From positions 28,002 through 92,001 of the forward strand of contig NZ_JAQTZS010000011.1 in NCBI RefSeq assembly GCF_028687635.1: a stretch of DNA of 64,000 nucleotides. Reading direction: 5' to 3'. Shown here piece after piece: positions 20,752 to 29,563 of the stretch. The position numbers and the translations under genes were made by a program. Source of the stretch: Malikia sp. Lineage in GTDB: Bacteria > Pseudomonadota > Gammaproteobacteria > Burkholderiales > Burkholderiaceae_C. How positions within the stretch are numbered: the stretch's first letter is position 1; each line of letters begins with the position of its first letter. The notes under the pieces are model-generated. The model ran no database searches and was not told where the DNA came from. It worked only from the letters and a program-made list of their open reading frames with translations.

Positions 20752-22883
20752 GCTTTCACCTCGGTGGGGGTCTGCAGCAGCAGGGTCTTGAGGGTCTCGA
20801 ATTCACGGTCGGCGTCCATGGTCTTGCGGTTGCTCGACAGCGCCAGCGTGGCGCGCAGGCCGCCCTCGGCGCGCGGCGCGAGCCAGACCCAGAGCCGGCG
20901 CTCGCGCACGTAGAGCATCGCGAACACGCCCAGGATCAGGAACAGGCAGCCGAGGTAGACCACGGTCTTGCCCGGCGCCCGCGCGACCTGGAACACGCTG
21001 GCCTGGACCTGCTCGAAGCTCTCAAGGCGCAGCGCCATCGGCACCGGGTAATAGAAGGCGTCGCTCAGCGCCATCAGCGCCAGCGTCATGAAGGACACGC
21101 TGCGTTCGTCGCGTGGCAACGCCGCCAGACCGGCACGCTCACGCGCGAGCTGCGCCAGCTCGAACAGCGTGCCGTTGAGGATGCGCAGCAGCATCTCGCT
21201 GGCGCGTTCGCGTTCGGCTTGCGGGACGTTGGACTCGATGAACCGGGACAGCGCGGGCAGACCGCCTGGCAGGGGTTCGGTGCCGGCAGGCGCGGACTGC
21301 TGCACGCCCGCGAACAGGTCGAGCGCGCGGCCCGCCGAGGCTTCGAGCGCCTGGGTCAGATCGCGGCGCTGGCCCTCGGTGGCGCCGGCGGCGTAGCGGC
21401 GCACTGCGGCACGCCGCAAGGCGGGATCGGCCAGCGCGGCGCGCAGGTTCAGGAAGCCATCCATGCTGTCCTGGTCGTCGGCCGGCAGGCGCAGGTAGCG
21501 GAAGGGCTCGGCCGGCGTGTCGCGCACGCCGAGCAGGAAGACGCGGCGACCGTCGATATCGAACGGCAGCATGTAGTTGTTGAACTCGCGCGCCTGGCCG
21601 GAGGCATCGCGCAGCTTGTAGCTCACGCTCGGGCCGACGTTGCGCCGCACCTGATGGTTCATGGTCTTGTGGCCGGCACCGAGGCGGCCCTCGATGGCCT
21701 GGCGCAGATCGACCTTGCGCACATCGGCGCCGCTGGCGGCCGTGTCGCCGAGGTTCTCGACGTTGATCACGCGCAGGCCGGTGAACTCGACCGTCATGGG
21801 CTGGCCGCCGATGTCGAGGCGGGCCGAGTCGCCGATACGGGCATCGAGTTCCAGCGACCTGGGCCGGCCGTCGATCGCGATGCCCTTGAGCTTGAGCCTG
21901 GAGCCGCCGTCATCGAAGCTGGACTGGTAGATCTCGACACCACGGTAGTTGACCGGATGGTTGACCTCGACCCTCGCCTCTTTCGTCTCGCCGGTATAGC
22001 GGTCGTGGATCACGATGTCGCTGGCGAACAGCTTGGGCATACCGGTCGAGTAGTAATCGACGCTGAACTTCTTGAGCTCGATCTCGAAGGGCAGGTCCTG
22101 CAGCAGCACGCCGTCGGGCTGGGTCAGGATCGCGACACCGGCGCGCTGCCCTTCGCCCACCAGCAGGCTGCCACGGAAGGTCGGGTTGCGGTCGGACAGG
22201 CGGTGACGCTCGGGCACGTCGGCGATCATGCCGCCGCCGGTGAAAGAGCTCTTGCCCTGGAACCAGGTCTGGGCCTTGACGACCAGGTCGCCGTCGAACA
22301 GGCCACCCAGGCAGATCAGCACGATCGCGCTGTGCGCGGCCAGGTAGCCGAGCTTGTTGGCGGCGCCGGCCTTGGCCGCCACCATGAAGCCGGGTCCGGC
22401 TTCGGTTTCACGGCGCTGCAGCTTGACCTTCCAGCCAGCCCCGGCCAGGGCCTGGCCCATGTTTCGAGCCGCTACCTCGGGGAGCTGCGCGAGATCGGCC
22501 TCGGCGCGATGGCCGAAGGCTTTCAGGCTCTGCTCGCGCAGGTTTTCCTTGTAGGACTTGAGGTCCTTGAAGATCTTGGGCGTGTTGCGCGCGATGCACA
22601 GGCTGGTGCTGGCGACCAGGAAGGCCAGGATCAGCAGGAACCACCAGGCACTGTAGACCGAGTAGAGCTGGAAGGCGCCGAACAGCTCGGACCAGAAGGG
22701 GCCGAACTGGTTGATGTAGTTGTTGACGGGCTCGTGCTGCTTGAGCACGGTACCGATGACCGAGGCGATGCAGATGACGGTCAGCAGCGCGATCGCGAAG
22801 CGCATCGACGAGAGCAATTCCACCGCGTCGCGCAGGCGGCGCGAGCCGCGTTCGAGTTCAAGACCGGTGGTGGAAGCGCTCAT
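20748..22883 (-). CDS. resB: ResB-like cytochrome c biogenesis protein (Ccs1)
   Basis: A 711-residue inner-membrane protein, partner of CcsA. Three membrane helices lie near the N-terminus (MRFAIALLTVICIASVIGTV, WWFLLILAFLVASTSLCIA, and a segment around AAHSAIVLICLGGLFDG). A long periplasmic domain with NHPVNYRGVEIYQSSFDDGG follows, and a fourth helix near the C-terminus (TVVYLGCLFLILGVFAMLYV). The motif FLVASTSLCIARNTPKIF is typical of the family. It forms an operon with ccsA and stands next to cytochrome c4, a likely client. Confidence 0.93.
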   Translation of the reverse strand: MSASTTGLELERGSRRLRDAVELLSSMRFAIALLTVICIASVIGTVLKQHEPVNNYINQFGPFWSELFGAFQLYSVYSAWWFLLILAFLVASTSLCIARNTPKIFKDLKSYKENLREQSLKAFGHRAEADLAQLPEVAARNMGQALAGAGWKVKLQRRETEAGPGFMVAAKAGAANKLGYLAAHSAIVLICLGGLFDGDLVVKAQTWFQGKSSFTGGGMIADVPERHRLSDRNPTFRGSLLVGEGQRAGVAILTQPDGVLLQDLPFEIELKKFSVDYYSTGMPKLFASDIVIHDRYTGETKEARVEVNHPVNYRGVEIYQSSFDDGGSRLKLKGIAIDGRPRSLELDARIGDSARLDIGGQPMTVEFTGLRVINVENLGDTAASGADVRKVDLRQAIEGRLGAGHKTMNHQVRRNVGPSVSYKLRDASGQAREFNNYMLPFDIDGRRVFLLGVRDTPAEPFRYLRLPADDQDSMDGFLNLRAALADPALRRAAVRRYAAGATEGQRRDLTQALEASAGRALDLFAGVQQSAPAGTEPLPGGLPALSRFIESNVPQAERERASEMLLRILNGTLFELAQLARERAGLAALPRDERSVSFMTLALMALSDAFYYPVPMALRLESFEQVQASVFQVARAPGKTVVYLGCLFLILGVFAMLYVRERRLWVWLAPRAEGGLRATLALSSNRKTMDADREFETLKTLLLQTPTEVKA

Positions 22884-23011
22884 CTGTCAGGCTGAAAAGC
22901 AAGCAAGGCAGAGCGGGAAGACCAGCGCTGCCTTGTTGGGAATGGTGGGAACTGCCGGAGATCGCCTGCCAAAAAACAGGAAATTGTCCGACAAGTTTAG
23001 CGCAGCCAATT

Positions 23012-23032
23012 GACCCTGATGGACTCAGGGTC
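23012..23032. repeat. Perfect 8-base stem-loop between cytochrome c4 and resB
   Basis: GACCCTGA and TCAGGGTC enclose TGGAC, and a further TGACCC follows immediately. It is 22 bases past the cytochrome c4 stop on the minus strand and lacks a U-tract, so it is a poor terminator. The GGGTC/GACCC palindromic composition is what RAYT-linked REP elements often show. Confidence 0.5.
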
Positions 23033-23054
23033 TGACCCGACCGTGCGCGGCCGC

Positions 23055-23669
23055 TCAGCGCAGACCGGCGATGTAATCGGAAACCGCCGTGATTTCCTTG
23101 TCGGTCAGGTAGACGGCGACGCCGGTCATCTGCGCGCTGTTCTTGCGCTCGCCGCTGCGGAAGGACTTGAGCTGGGTGGCGGTGTACTCGGCGTGCTGAC
23201 CCGACAGGCGCGGGTACTGTGCCGGCATGCCAGCGCCATTGGGCGAATGGCAGCCCGCGCAGGCGGCGATCTGACGGTCGGCGATGCCACCGCGGTAGAT
23301 GCGCTCGCCCAGGGCCACCAGATCCTTGTCCTTGGCGGCGCCGGGGGTCGGTTTCTGGCTCGCGAGCCAGAAACCGACATTGCGCATGTCGTCGTCGGAC
23401 AGCACGGCGGCCATGCCGGACATCACGGCGTTGGCACGCTTGCCGGACTTGAATTCGGTCAGCTGCTTGACCAGGTACTCGGGGTGCTGGCCGGCCAGCT
23501 TGGGGTTGGCGGCGATGACCGAGTTGCCGTCGGCTGCGTGGCAGGCCGCGCACACCTGGCCAAAGGATGCAGCGCCCTTACCCAGATCGGGCTTGGCGGC
23601 CTGCGCGTGGGCGGACAACGACAGGGCTGCGAGCGCAGCGGCGCCGATGAGGGATGCGATCAGTTTCAT
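23055..23669 (-). CDS. Periplasmic dihaem cytochrome c4
   Basis: A 204-residue protein from the start MKLIASLIGAAALAALSLSAHA (Sec signal, cut after AHA). Two haem sites are visible, CAACH near residue 41 and CAGCH near residue 142, each followed by the cytochrome c4 pattern PKLAGQHPEYLVKQL and PRLSGQHAEYTATQL, with Met ligands in MSGMAAVLSD and MTGVAVYLTD. It carries electrons to terminal oxidases. The gene is next to the resB-ccsA maturation genes and divergent from engB. Confidence 0.94.
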   Translation of the reverse strand: MKLIASLIGAAALAALSLSAHAQAAKPDLGKGAASFGQVCAACHAADGNSVIAANPKLAGQHPEYLVKQLTEFKSGKRANAVMSGMAAVLSDDDMRNVGFWLASQKPTPGAAKDKDLVALGERIYRGGIADRQIAACAGCHSPNGAGMPAQYPRLSGQHAEYTATQLKSFRSGERKNSAQMTGVAVYLTDKEITAVSDYIAGLR

Positions 23670-23759
23670 GTAGAGGGCAGATGGCGTCGGGTTGCAAGGG
23701 AGCGACCTGCGCAACCAGGGGCACGCAAGACGCAAAACGAGATGATTTTACAATGGACG

Positions 23760-24503
23760 ATGACCGCAGAACCGCACATGAGCCCAGAACCCGCATCCGA
23801 CCGCAAAATCCGGCCCGCCGACCGCCCCGCGCCCGACGTCAAGACGGCCCACGGCTGGCTGCACACGGCGCGCTTCCTGACCGAAGCGCCCCAGTTGCAC
23901 CACCTGCCGGCACTCGACGTGCCCGAGATCGCCTTCGTCGGCCGCTCCAACGCCGGCAAGTCGACCAGCATCAATACGCTGACGCAACAGAAGCGCCTGG
24001 CCTTCGCCTCCAAGACGCCGGGCCGCACGCAGAGCATCAACCTGTTCGCGCTCGGCAAGCAGGGCGTGACCGACGCGGTGCTGGCCGACCTGCCGGGCTA
24101 TGGCTACGCCGCCGTGCCACAGGAAGCCAAGCGGCGCTGGCAGCAGGTGATGGCCAACTACCTGGTCAGCCGGCCCAATCTGCGCGGCATCGTGCTGCTG
24201 TGCGACCCGCGCCTGGGCCTGACCGAGCTCGACGAGGCGCTGCTGGAGATCATCCGGCCGCGCGTCGAGCAGGGCCTCAAGTTCCTGGTGCTGCTGACCA
24301 AGGCCGACAAGCTGACCCGCAGCGAGGCGTCCAAGGTGCTGCAGATCACCCGACTGCAGGCTGGCGGCGGCGAGGTCAGGCTGTTCTCGGCGCTCAAGAA
24401 GCAGGGACTCGACGATGTCGCGACCCTGCTCTGGGACTGGACCCATCCGGTGGACGTGGCAGGCCCGCCGGACGCAGCGGCGGCGCCTGAATCCGACGCC
24501 TGA
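23760..24503 (+). CDS. engB: Ribosome biogenesis GTP-binding protein YsxC/EngB
   Basis: A 247-residue GTPase with G1 GRSNAGKST, G2 region TPGRTQSINLF, G3 DLPGYGYAAVP, G4 TKADKL and G5 SALKKQG. It assists large-subunit assembly. The start is uncertain: ATG at 23760 (MTAEPHMSPEP) or ATG at 23778 (MSPEPASDR). A TACAAT -10-like box at 23749-23754 would put transcription start near 23761, so the 23760 ATG would be leaderless and 23778 would have a very short leader. The frame is open far upstream but that part is the shadow of cytochrome c4. Confidence 0.93.
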   Translation: MTAEPHMSPEPASDRKIRPADRPAPDVKTAHGWLHTARFLTEAPQLHHLPALDVPEIAFVGRSNAGKSTSINTLTQQKRLAFASKTPGRTQSINLFALGKQGVTDAVLADLPGYGYAAVPQEAKRRWQQVMANYLVSRPNLRGIVLLCDPRLGLTELDEALLEIIRPRVEQGLKFLVLLTKADKLTRSEASKVLQITRLQAGGGEVRLFSALKKQGLDDVATLLWDWTHPVDVAGPPDAAAAPESDA

Positions 24504-24539
24504 AATCACGCGACCGGAGTAGCCTTTCGGCCGAGCGCG

Positions 24540-25391
24540 TCAGGCAGGCGCGCGCGGCTGCTTGTAGCGCGCATAGCCCCAGAGGTATTGCTGCGGACAG
24601 CGCAGGATCACCCGCTCCATGGCGCGATTGAACTGGGCTGCGATGGCGGCCGCGTCGTCGGCCAGCGGCTCGGCCAGCAACTCCTCAAGCGGCAGCACAT
24701 GGACGACATAGCCACGGCCCCAGGACAGGCGCTCGCCCCAGGCCAGCAGCACGCGGGTGTTGGCCAGGCGGGCGAAGCGCGCCGACAGCGTCATGGTATA
24801 GGCCGGCTGGCCGAAGAAGGGGGCCCACACGCCCTGCCCCTCGGGCGGGACCTGGTCGGGCAGCAGGCCGACGGCCTCGCCGCTTCTGAGCGCCTGGATC
24901 AGCTGGCGCACGCCGGCCAGCGTGGTCGGCGCCGTCGCGAGACCCGGCCGGGCGCGGCTGGCTTCGACCAGCGCGCGCAGCCAGGCCTGGCGCGGCGGCC
25001 GGTAGAGCACCGTCATCGGCTTCGGATCCGCGCCGGTGCCGAACCGCGCGGCATAGGCCTGGGCCGCGATCTCGAAGCAGCCCAGGTGCGGCGTCAGGAA
25101 CAGCATGCCCTGCCCGGCCGCGCGCGCGGCCTCTATATGTTCGATGCCGTCCCAGCGCCAGGGCAGCGGCCGGCCCAGCCAGAGCCGGGGCAGCTCGGCG
25201 CTGAGCTTGCCGGCCTCGCCGACCGAGGCCCAGCGCGCCGCGCCGCGCAGGCCGGCCAGGCGGGTGTTGTGCGCCCAGCGGCGCCGGTAGGACGGCGAGG
25301 CCAGCCAGGCCAGCCAGCCGCCCAGCCAGCCCAGCGCGTGCAGCAGGGGCAGCGGCCAGGCCGCCAGCGATCGAAAAACAGTAGGCATCAC
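24540..25391 (-). CDS. Lipid A biosynthesis acyltransferase (LpxL/HtrB family)
   Basis: A 283-residue membrane-associated acyltransferase adding a secondary acyl chain to lipid A. The catalytic HX4-5E-type motif is seen as [15 protein letters not shown] (His and Glu), with [21 protein letters not shown] and [19 protein letters not shown], hallmarks of the family. One N-terminal membrane helix is present. Many Burkholderiales carry two such genes next to metK; only one is here. It starts MMPTVFRSL, and the second Met may be the true start. Convergent with engB and divergent from metK. Confidence 0.88.
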   Translation of the reverse strand: MMPTVFRSLAAWPLPLLHALGWLGGWLAWLASPSYRRRWAHNTRLAGLRGAARWASVGEAGKLSAELPRLWLGRPLPWRWDGIEHIEAARAAGQGMLFLTPHLGCFEIAAQAYAARFGTGADPKPMTVLYRPPRQAWLRALVEASRARPGLATAPTTLAGVRQLIQALRSGEAVGLLPDQVPPEGQGVWAPFFGQPAYTMTLSARFARLANTRVLLAWGERLSWGRGYVVHVLPLEELLAEPLADDAAAIAAQFNRAMERVILRCPQQYLWGYARYKQPRAPA

Positions 25392-25401
25392 GGGGAGATT
25401 A

Positions 25402-25430
25402 TCGACGCGTGGGCCGCCGAAGCGTAGAAT
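25402..25430 (+). promoter_or_regulatory. metK: Candidate sigma-70 promoter of metK
   Basis: TCGACG (25402-25407), a 17-base spacer and TAGAAT (25425-25430). The predicted transcript would have a leader of about 108 bases, which holds the stem-loops described separately. Confidence 0.4.
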
Positions 25431-25478
25431 TACCGCATCGCCGAGTTACTTGAACTACTTGCAGGGCGATTCACAAAT

Positions 25479-25538
25479 CCTGCTAAAGCGTTCGCCAGGC
25501 TCCGCGAGGGGTTGGCAACGCGCCAACCCCAACGGAGC
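25479..25538 (+). promoter_or_regulatory. Structured metK leader that can sequester the ribosome site
   Basis: Three nested helices can be drawn. The apical one is GGGGTTGGC (25508-25516) with GCCAACCCC (25522-25530), nine perfect pairs. The outer one is GCTCCG (25499-25504) with CGGAGC (25533-25538), which contains the CGGAG ribosome site eight bases before the ATG. A competing upstream hairpin joins CCTG (25479-25482) to CAGG (25496-25499) and shares a base with the outer helix. This is the geometry of a translational switch. I do not recognise a named SAM or SAH riboswitch class in it. Confidence 0.55.
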
Positions 25539-25545
25539 TAATTCA

Positions 25546-26736
25546 ATGTCCAGCGACTACCTCTTCACCTCCGAATCGGTTTCCGAAGGCCACCCCGACA
25601 AGGTGGCGGACCAGATCTCGGATGCCATCCTCGACGCGATCTTCGAACAGGACCCGCGCAGCCGCGTCGCCGCCGAGACCCTGACCAACACCGGCCTCGT
25701 GGTGCTGGCCGGCGAGATCACCACCAACGCGCATGTCGACTACATCCAGGTCGCGCGCGACACGATCAAGCGCATCGGCTACGACAACACCGAGTACGGC
25801 ATCGACTACAAGGGCTGCGCGGTGCTGGTGGCCTACGACAAGCAGAGCAACGACATCGCCCAGGGCGTGGACCACGCGAGCGACGACTACCTCAACATCG
25901 GTGCCGGTGACCAAGGCCTGATGTTCGGCTATGCCTGCGACGAGACGCCGGACCTGATGCCGGCACCGATCTACTACGCGCACCGCCTGGTCGAGCGCCA
26001 GGCCCAGCTGCGCAAGGACGGCCGCCTGCCCTTCCTGCGCCCGGACGCCAAGAGCCAGGTCACGATGCGCTATGTCGACGGCAAGCCGCACAGCATCGAC
26101 ACCGTGGTGCTGTCGACCCAGCACAGCCCGGACCAGTCCGAGACCCAGCACAAGATGAAGGCGTCCTTCACCGAGGCGATCATCGAGGAGATCATCAAGC
26201 CGGTGCTGCCCAAGGAGTGGCTGCAGGACACCAAGTACCTGATCAACCCGACCGGCCGTTTCGTCATCGGCGGCCCGCAGGGTGACTGCGGCCTGACCGG
26301 ACGCAAGATCATCGTCGACACCTACGGCGGCGCCTGCCCGCACGGCGGCGGTGCGTTCAGCGGCAAGGACCCGACCAAGGTCGACCGCTCGGCCGCCTAC
26401 GCCGCCCGCTACGTGGCCAAGAACATCGTCGCCGCCGGTCTGGCCAAGCAGTGCCAGATCCAGGTCGCGTACGCGATCGGCGTGGCGCAGCCGATGAACA
26501 TCACGGTCTACACCGAGGGCACCGGCGTGGTCGCCGACGAGCGCATCGCAGAGATCGTGCGCGAGGTGTTCGACCTGCGCCCGCGCGGCATCATCCAGAT
26601 GCTGGACCTGCTGCGCCCGATCTACGGCAAGACCGCCGCCTACGGCCACTTCGGCCGCGACGAGCCCGAGTTCACCTGGGAGAAGACCGACAAGGTGCAG
26701 CTGCTGCGCGAGCTGGCCGGCCTGTCGGTGGCCTGA
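25546..26736 (+). CDS. metK: S-adenosylmethionine synthetase
   Basis: A 396-residue enzyme making SAM from methionine and ATP. The start [20 protein letters not shown] is the family N-terminus (ATP-binding GHPDK); the frame is open further upstream but that is leader. Other motifs: [16 protein letters not shown] (methionine and ATP binding), [17 protein letters not shown], and [19 protein letters not shown] (P-loop). A CGGAG ribosome site is eight bases upstream, inside a stable stem. Confidence 0.97.
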   Translation: MSSDYLFTSESVSEGHPDKVADQISDAILDAIFEQDPRSRVAAETLTNTGLVVLAGEITTNAHVDYIQVARDTIKRIGYDNTEYGIDYKGCAVLVAYDKQSNDIAQGVDHASDDYLNIGAGDQGLMFGYACDETPDLMPAPIYYAHRLVERQAQLRKDGRLPFLRPDAKSQVTMRYVDGKPHSIDTVVLSTQHSPDQSETQHKMKASFTEAIIEEIIKPVLPKEWLQDTKYLINPTGRFVIGGPQGDCGLTGRKIIVDTYGGACPHGGGAFSGKDPTKVDRSAAYAARYVAKNIVAAGLAKQCQIQVAYAIGVAQPMNITVYTEGTGVVADERIAEIVREVFDLRPRGIIQMLDLLRPIYGKTAAYGHFGRDEPEFTWEKTDKVQLLRELAGLSVA

Positions 26737-26741
26737 AAACC

Positions 26742-26762
26742 GAAGGGGATCACGACCCCTTC
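26742..26762. terminator. Bidirectional hairpin between metK and tolC-type gene
   Basis: GAAGGGG and CCCCTTC enclose ATCACGA. The plus-strand side continues TTCAT, and the minus-strand side continues into GGTTTTC. It can serve both convergent genes. Confidence 0.5.
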
Positions 26763-26770
26763 TTCATGGC

Positions 26771-28150
26771 TCAACCGCCGTTGAGCCAGCCATTGAGCTC
26801 GGCGATCGCGGCCTCCTTGTCGCCGCCCGCCAGCGCCTGCAGGCGCACGCGCGAGACCAGGTACAGATAGCGGGCCTGTGCCAGATCGCGCCGCGTCGAT
26901 TGCAGTTGCTGCTCGGCGTTCAGGATGTCGACCAGGGTCCGGCTGCCGGCCTCGAAGGAGCGCCGGGTCGACTTGACGAGCTGCTCGGCCGAGCGCACGG
27001 CCTGCTCCAGCGCGCCGACCTTGGCCACGCCCTCGGTGACACCGCGGTATTCGCGGTGCAGGCGCAGCCCCAGATCGCGCCGGGTGGCCTCCAGCGTCTC
27101 CTCGGCGCGCGTCTGCTCGGCCAGCGCCTGGCGCACCACCGAACTGGCATGGCCGCCGGCGTAGAGCGGCACGTTCAGCTGCAGGCCGATGGTCCGGTTG
27201 AGGTAGCTAGAACTCGGCGTGGTGACGTTTTCGCTCGCGCTGCGCGTGACCTGCGCCACGGCATCGAGCGTGGGGTAATGCCCGCCCTGGGCCTTGGCCA
27301 CTTCGGAGCTGGCCGCCTCCAGCCTGGCCTTGAGCGCCTGCAGCTCGGGGCTGCTGGCTTCGGCCATGGCCAGCCAGGCATCGAGGCCTTGCGGCTCGGG
27401 CTGCTGCAGCGGCAGCTTGCCGGCGTCGAGCCTGGCGAGTTCACCGACCGGATGGCGCGTCAGCACCTCGAGCTGGCGGCGCGTGTACTCCAGGTTCTGG
27501 CGCGCTTCGAGCTCCTGCGCCCGATTCAGATCCAGCCGGGCCTGTGCCTCGTCGATGTCGGTCCGGGTCCCCGAACCCGCGACAAACGCCTTGCGCGCCG
27601 CATCGAGCTGGGTCAGGGTAAAGGTCTGCTGGCTCAACACGAGATCGAGCTGGTCCTGCGCGAGCAAGGCCTCAAGGTAGGCCCCCGTCACGCGCACGCC
27701 CAGATTCTGCAGTTCGCGCTCGAAGGTGGCGTCGGCATCCTGCACGAGGTGGCCGGCCTGCTCCAGACCGGCCCACAGCGGCTTGCGGAACAGGGGCTGG
27801 CGCAGCTGCAAGGTCTGGTTGAAGCTGTAGTACTGCTCGTCGGTCGTGACTGGCTGCCGCCGCAGGTCTTCCTGCGTGCGGCTCAGGTCGTTGCGGTTGC
27901 GCCCGGCGCTGAAGACGAGGTTGGGCAGCAACTGGGCCCGCGCCTGCGGCAGGCGCTCGCGCGCGGCGTCGGCGGCGGCGCGCGCCGCCCGCACGGTGGC
28001 GTCCTCCCGCAGCGCCGCCTGGTAGGCCTGCAGCAGGTCCATGCTCCAGGCCGACCCGGCGAACAGCGCGGCGGCAGCCGCCAGCGCGCGCAGGGTCAGC
28101 GCCCTGCCACGGTGGGCAGCAGCAGCTTGTCCTTGCATCGATGGCGCCAT
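26771..28150 (-). CDS. TolC-family outer-membrane protein of a type I secretion system
   Basis: A 459-residue outer-membrane efflux protein with an N-terminal hydrophobic signal (ALAAAAALFAGSAWS, cut near residue 38) and the TolC repeat architecture. The first half starts with MDLLQAYQAALREDATVRAA. Coiled-coil strings such as LQARQNLEYTRRQLEVLT and the second-half strand SYLNRTIGLQLNVPLYAGGHASSVVRQA, with the GS-x-T-x(2)-D-x-L motif in EAGSRTLVDILNAEQ, are conserved. It is the final gene of the HlyD/ABC operon, two bases after hlyD. Confidence 0.9.
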   Translation of the reverse strand: MAPSMQGQAAAAHRGRALTLRALAAAAALFAGSAWSMDLLQAYQAALREDATVRAARAAADAARERLPQARAQLLPNLVFSAGRNRNDLSRTQEDLRRQPVTTDEQYYSFNQTLQLRQPLFRKPLWAGLEQAGHLVQDADATFERELQNLGVRVTGAYLEALLAQDQLDLVLSQQTFTLTQLDAARKAFVAGSGTRTDIDEAQARLDLNRAQELEARQNLEYTRRQLEVLTRHPVGELARLDAGKLPLQQPEPQGLDAWLAMAEASSPELQALKARLEAASSEVAKAQGGHYPTLDAVAQVTRSASENVTTPSSSYLNRTIGLQLNVPLYAGGHASSVVRQALAEQTRAEETLEATRRDLGLRLHREYRGVTEGVAKVGALEQAVRSAEQLVKSTRRSFEAGSRTLVDILNAEQQLQSTRRDLAQARYLYLVSRVRLQALAGGDKEAAIAELNGWLNGG

Positions 28151-28151
28151 T

Positions 28152-29510
28152 TCATTCCTCCTTCATCGACGCGGCCAGGCGCTTGGTCAGCGGATGGAGC
28201 AGATAGGTCAGCAGCGAGCGCTCGCCGGTGCGGATGATGACCTCGGCCGGCATGCCGGGCTGCAACTGGTGCTTGCCGAGCGCCTTCATGCCCTCGGGCG
28301 TGACCCTGACTCGTGCCAGGTAATAGGACACCATCATGCCGCCCTGCTGCTCGGTGAGCAGATCGCTTGAGACCGACTCCACCTCGCCGGCCACGACGAG
28401 CTGCGGCGAATGCGCGAAGGCGCTGAAGCGCACGTCGGTCGGCAAGCCGGCGCGCAACTTGTCGATCAGGTGCGGGGCAATGCGTGCCTCAAGCAGCAGG
28501 GGCTCGTCGGCTGGCACCACGTCCATCAGTTTCTGGCCCGGCTGCACCACGCCGCCGACGGTCTGGATCGCGAGCCCGACGACCTGACCGGAAGCCGGCG
28601 ACTTGATCTCGGTGCGCTCGAGGTCGGCCTTGACGGCGGCGAACTTCTGGGCGTCGGACTGCACCTCGCGCGTCGCGTCGGTCAGCTGGGTTTCCACTTC
28701 CTTGCGGTATTCCTGCTGGCGTCCCAGGGCGCGCTGGCGCAGCTCGCCGATCGCCCGCCGGGCCCGGGTGCTGTTGCCAATCAGGTCGGTGATCGAGGCC
28801 TGCGCATCGGCCACCGAGCGTTCGAGCTCGAGTTGGCGGTTGCGCGGCGCGTAGCCCTCGGCCACCAGTTCTCGGGTGTGCTTGAGCTCCTCCTGCAGCA
28901 GCGTGAGCTGGCTGCGGCGGTTGACCAGCATGCCCTCATAGGCCTGCAGCATCGCCTGCTGGCCGCGCACGCTCTCCTCGATGCCCTCGAGTTCGGCCCG
29001 CAAGGCGGCCTGGCGCGACCGGAACAGCTGCTGCTGGGTCACGATCTGCGTCTGGATCAGCGGGTCGCTGGCGGCCGCCTTCAGGTCCGGATGGAGGTCG
29101 ATGTTGCGGGAGCCCGCCTGTTCGGCCAGCAAGCGCCCCTGCATCGCGCGCAGCCCCAGGTAGCGCTGGCGCACCGACTCGTAATTGGCGCGCGCCACCG
29201 CCTCGTCGAGCTGGACCAGGGTCTGGCCCTCCTGGACCAGCTGACCCTCCTTGACCAGCATCTGCTTGACGATACCCCCACTGAGATGCTGCACCGCCTT
29301 GCGCTTGGTGTCGATGGATACCGCGGCCGGGCTCGGCACGCCCTCGTCCAGCGGCGCCAGGCCGGCCCAGAGCAGGAAGCCGCCAAAGCCCAGGCCCAGG
29401 GTCCACAGGCCGATGCGGGCGGCACGGCCGGCATCGGACGGCGGCTGGCCGGAAGCGGCCGGTTGAGTAGGCTGGTCTGGCGGGTTCATGTCAGTGCTGG
29501 AGTGGGCCAT
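28152..29510 (-). CDS. HlyD-family type I secretion periplasmic adaptor
   Basis: A 452-residue membrane fusion protein. I use the ATG at 29510 (MAHSSTDMNPPDQ); a second ATG at 29489 is also possible. One membrane helix (IGLWTLGLGFGGFLLWAGLA) is followed by the biotinyl-lipoyl half GGIVKQMLVKEGQLVQEGQTLVQLD, a long coiled coil (about residues 110-290), the second lipoyl half IKSPASGQVVGLAIQTVGGVVQPGQ and a C-terminal beta barrel ending in LQPGMPAEVIIRTGERSLLTYLLHPL, the type I secretion HlyD signature. It bridges the ABC exporter and the TolC-like channel. Confidence 0.92.
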   Translation of the reverse strand: MAHSSTDMNPPDQPTQPAASGQPPSDAGRAARIGLWTLGLGFGGFLLWAGLAPLDEGVPSPAAVSIDTKRKAVQHLSGGIVKQMLVKEGQLVQEGQTLVQLDEAVARANYESVRQRYLGLRAMQGRLLAEQAGSRNIDLHPDLKAAASDPLIQTQIVTQQQLFRSRQAALRAELEGIEESVRGQQAMLQAYEGMLVNRRSQLTLLQEELKHTRELVAEGYAPRNRQLELERSVADAQASITDLIGNSTRARRAIGELRQRALGRQQEYRKEVETQLTDATREVQSDAQKFAAVKADLERTEIKSPASGQVVGLAIQTVGGVVQPGQKLMDVVPADEPLLLEARIAPHLIDKLRAGLPTDVRFSAFAHSPQLVVAGEVESVSSDLLTEQQGGMMVSYYLARVRVTPEGMKALGKHQLQPGMPAEVIIRTGERSLLTYLLHPLTKRLAASMKEE

Positions 29511-29563
29511 CTTGGGTCTGGGAAGCGAATTCGTTTCAATGCGCGCGGTGCGTGGAGGAGACT

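Noticed and set aside
25441..25545. Known SAM-II or SAH riboswitch before metK
   Set aside because: The sequence contains GCTAAAG and a stable stem, but I could not fit the pseudoknot consensus of these classes by eye, so no named class is assigned.
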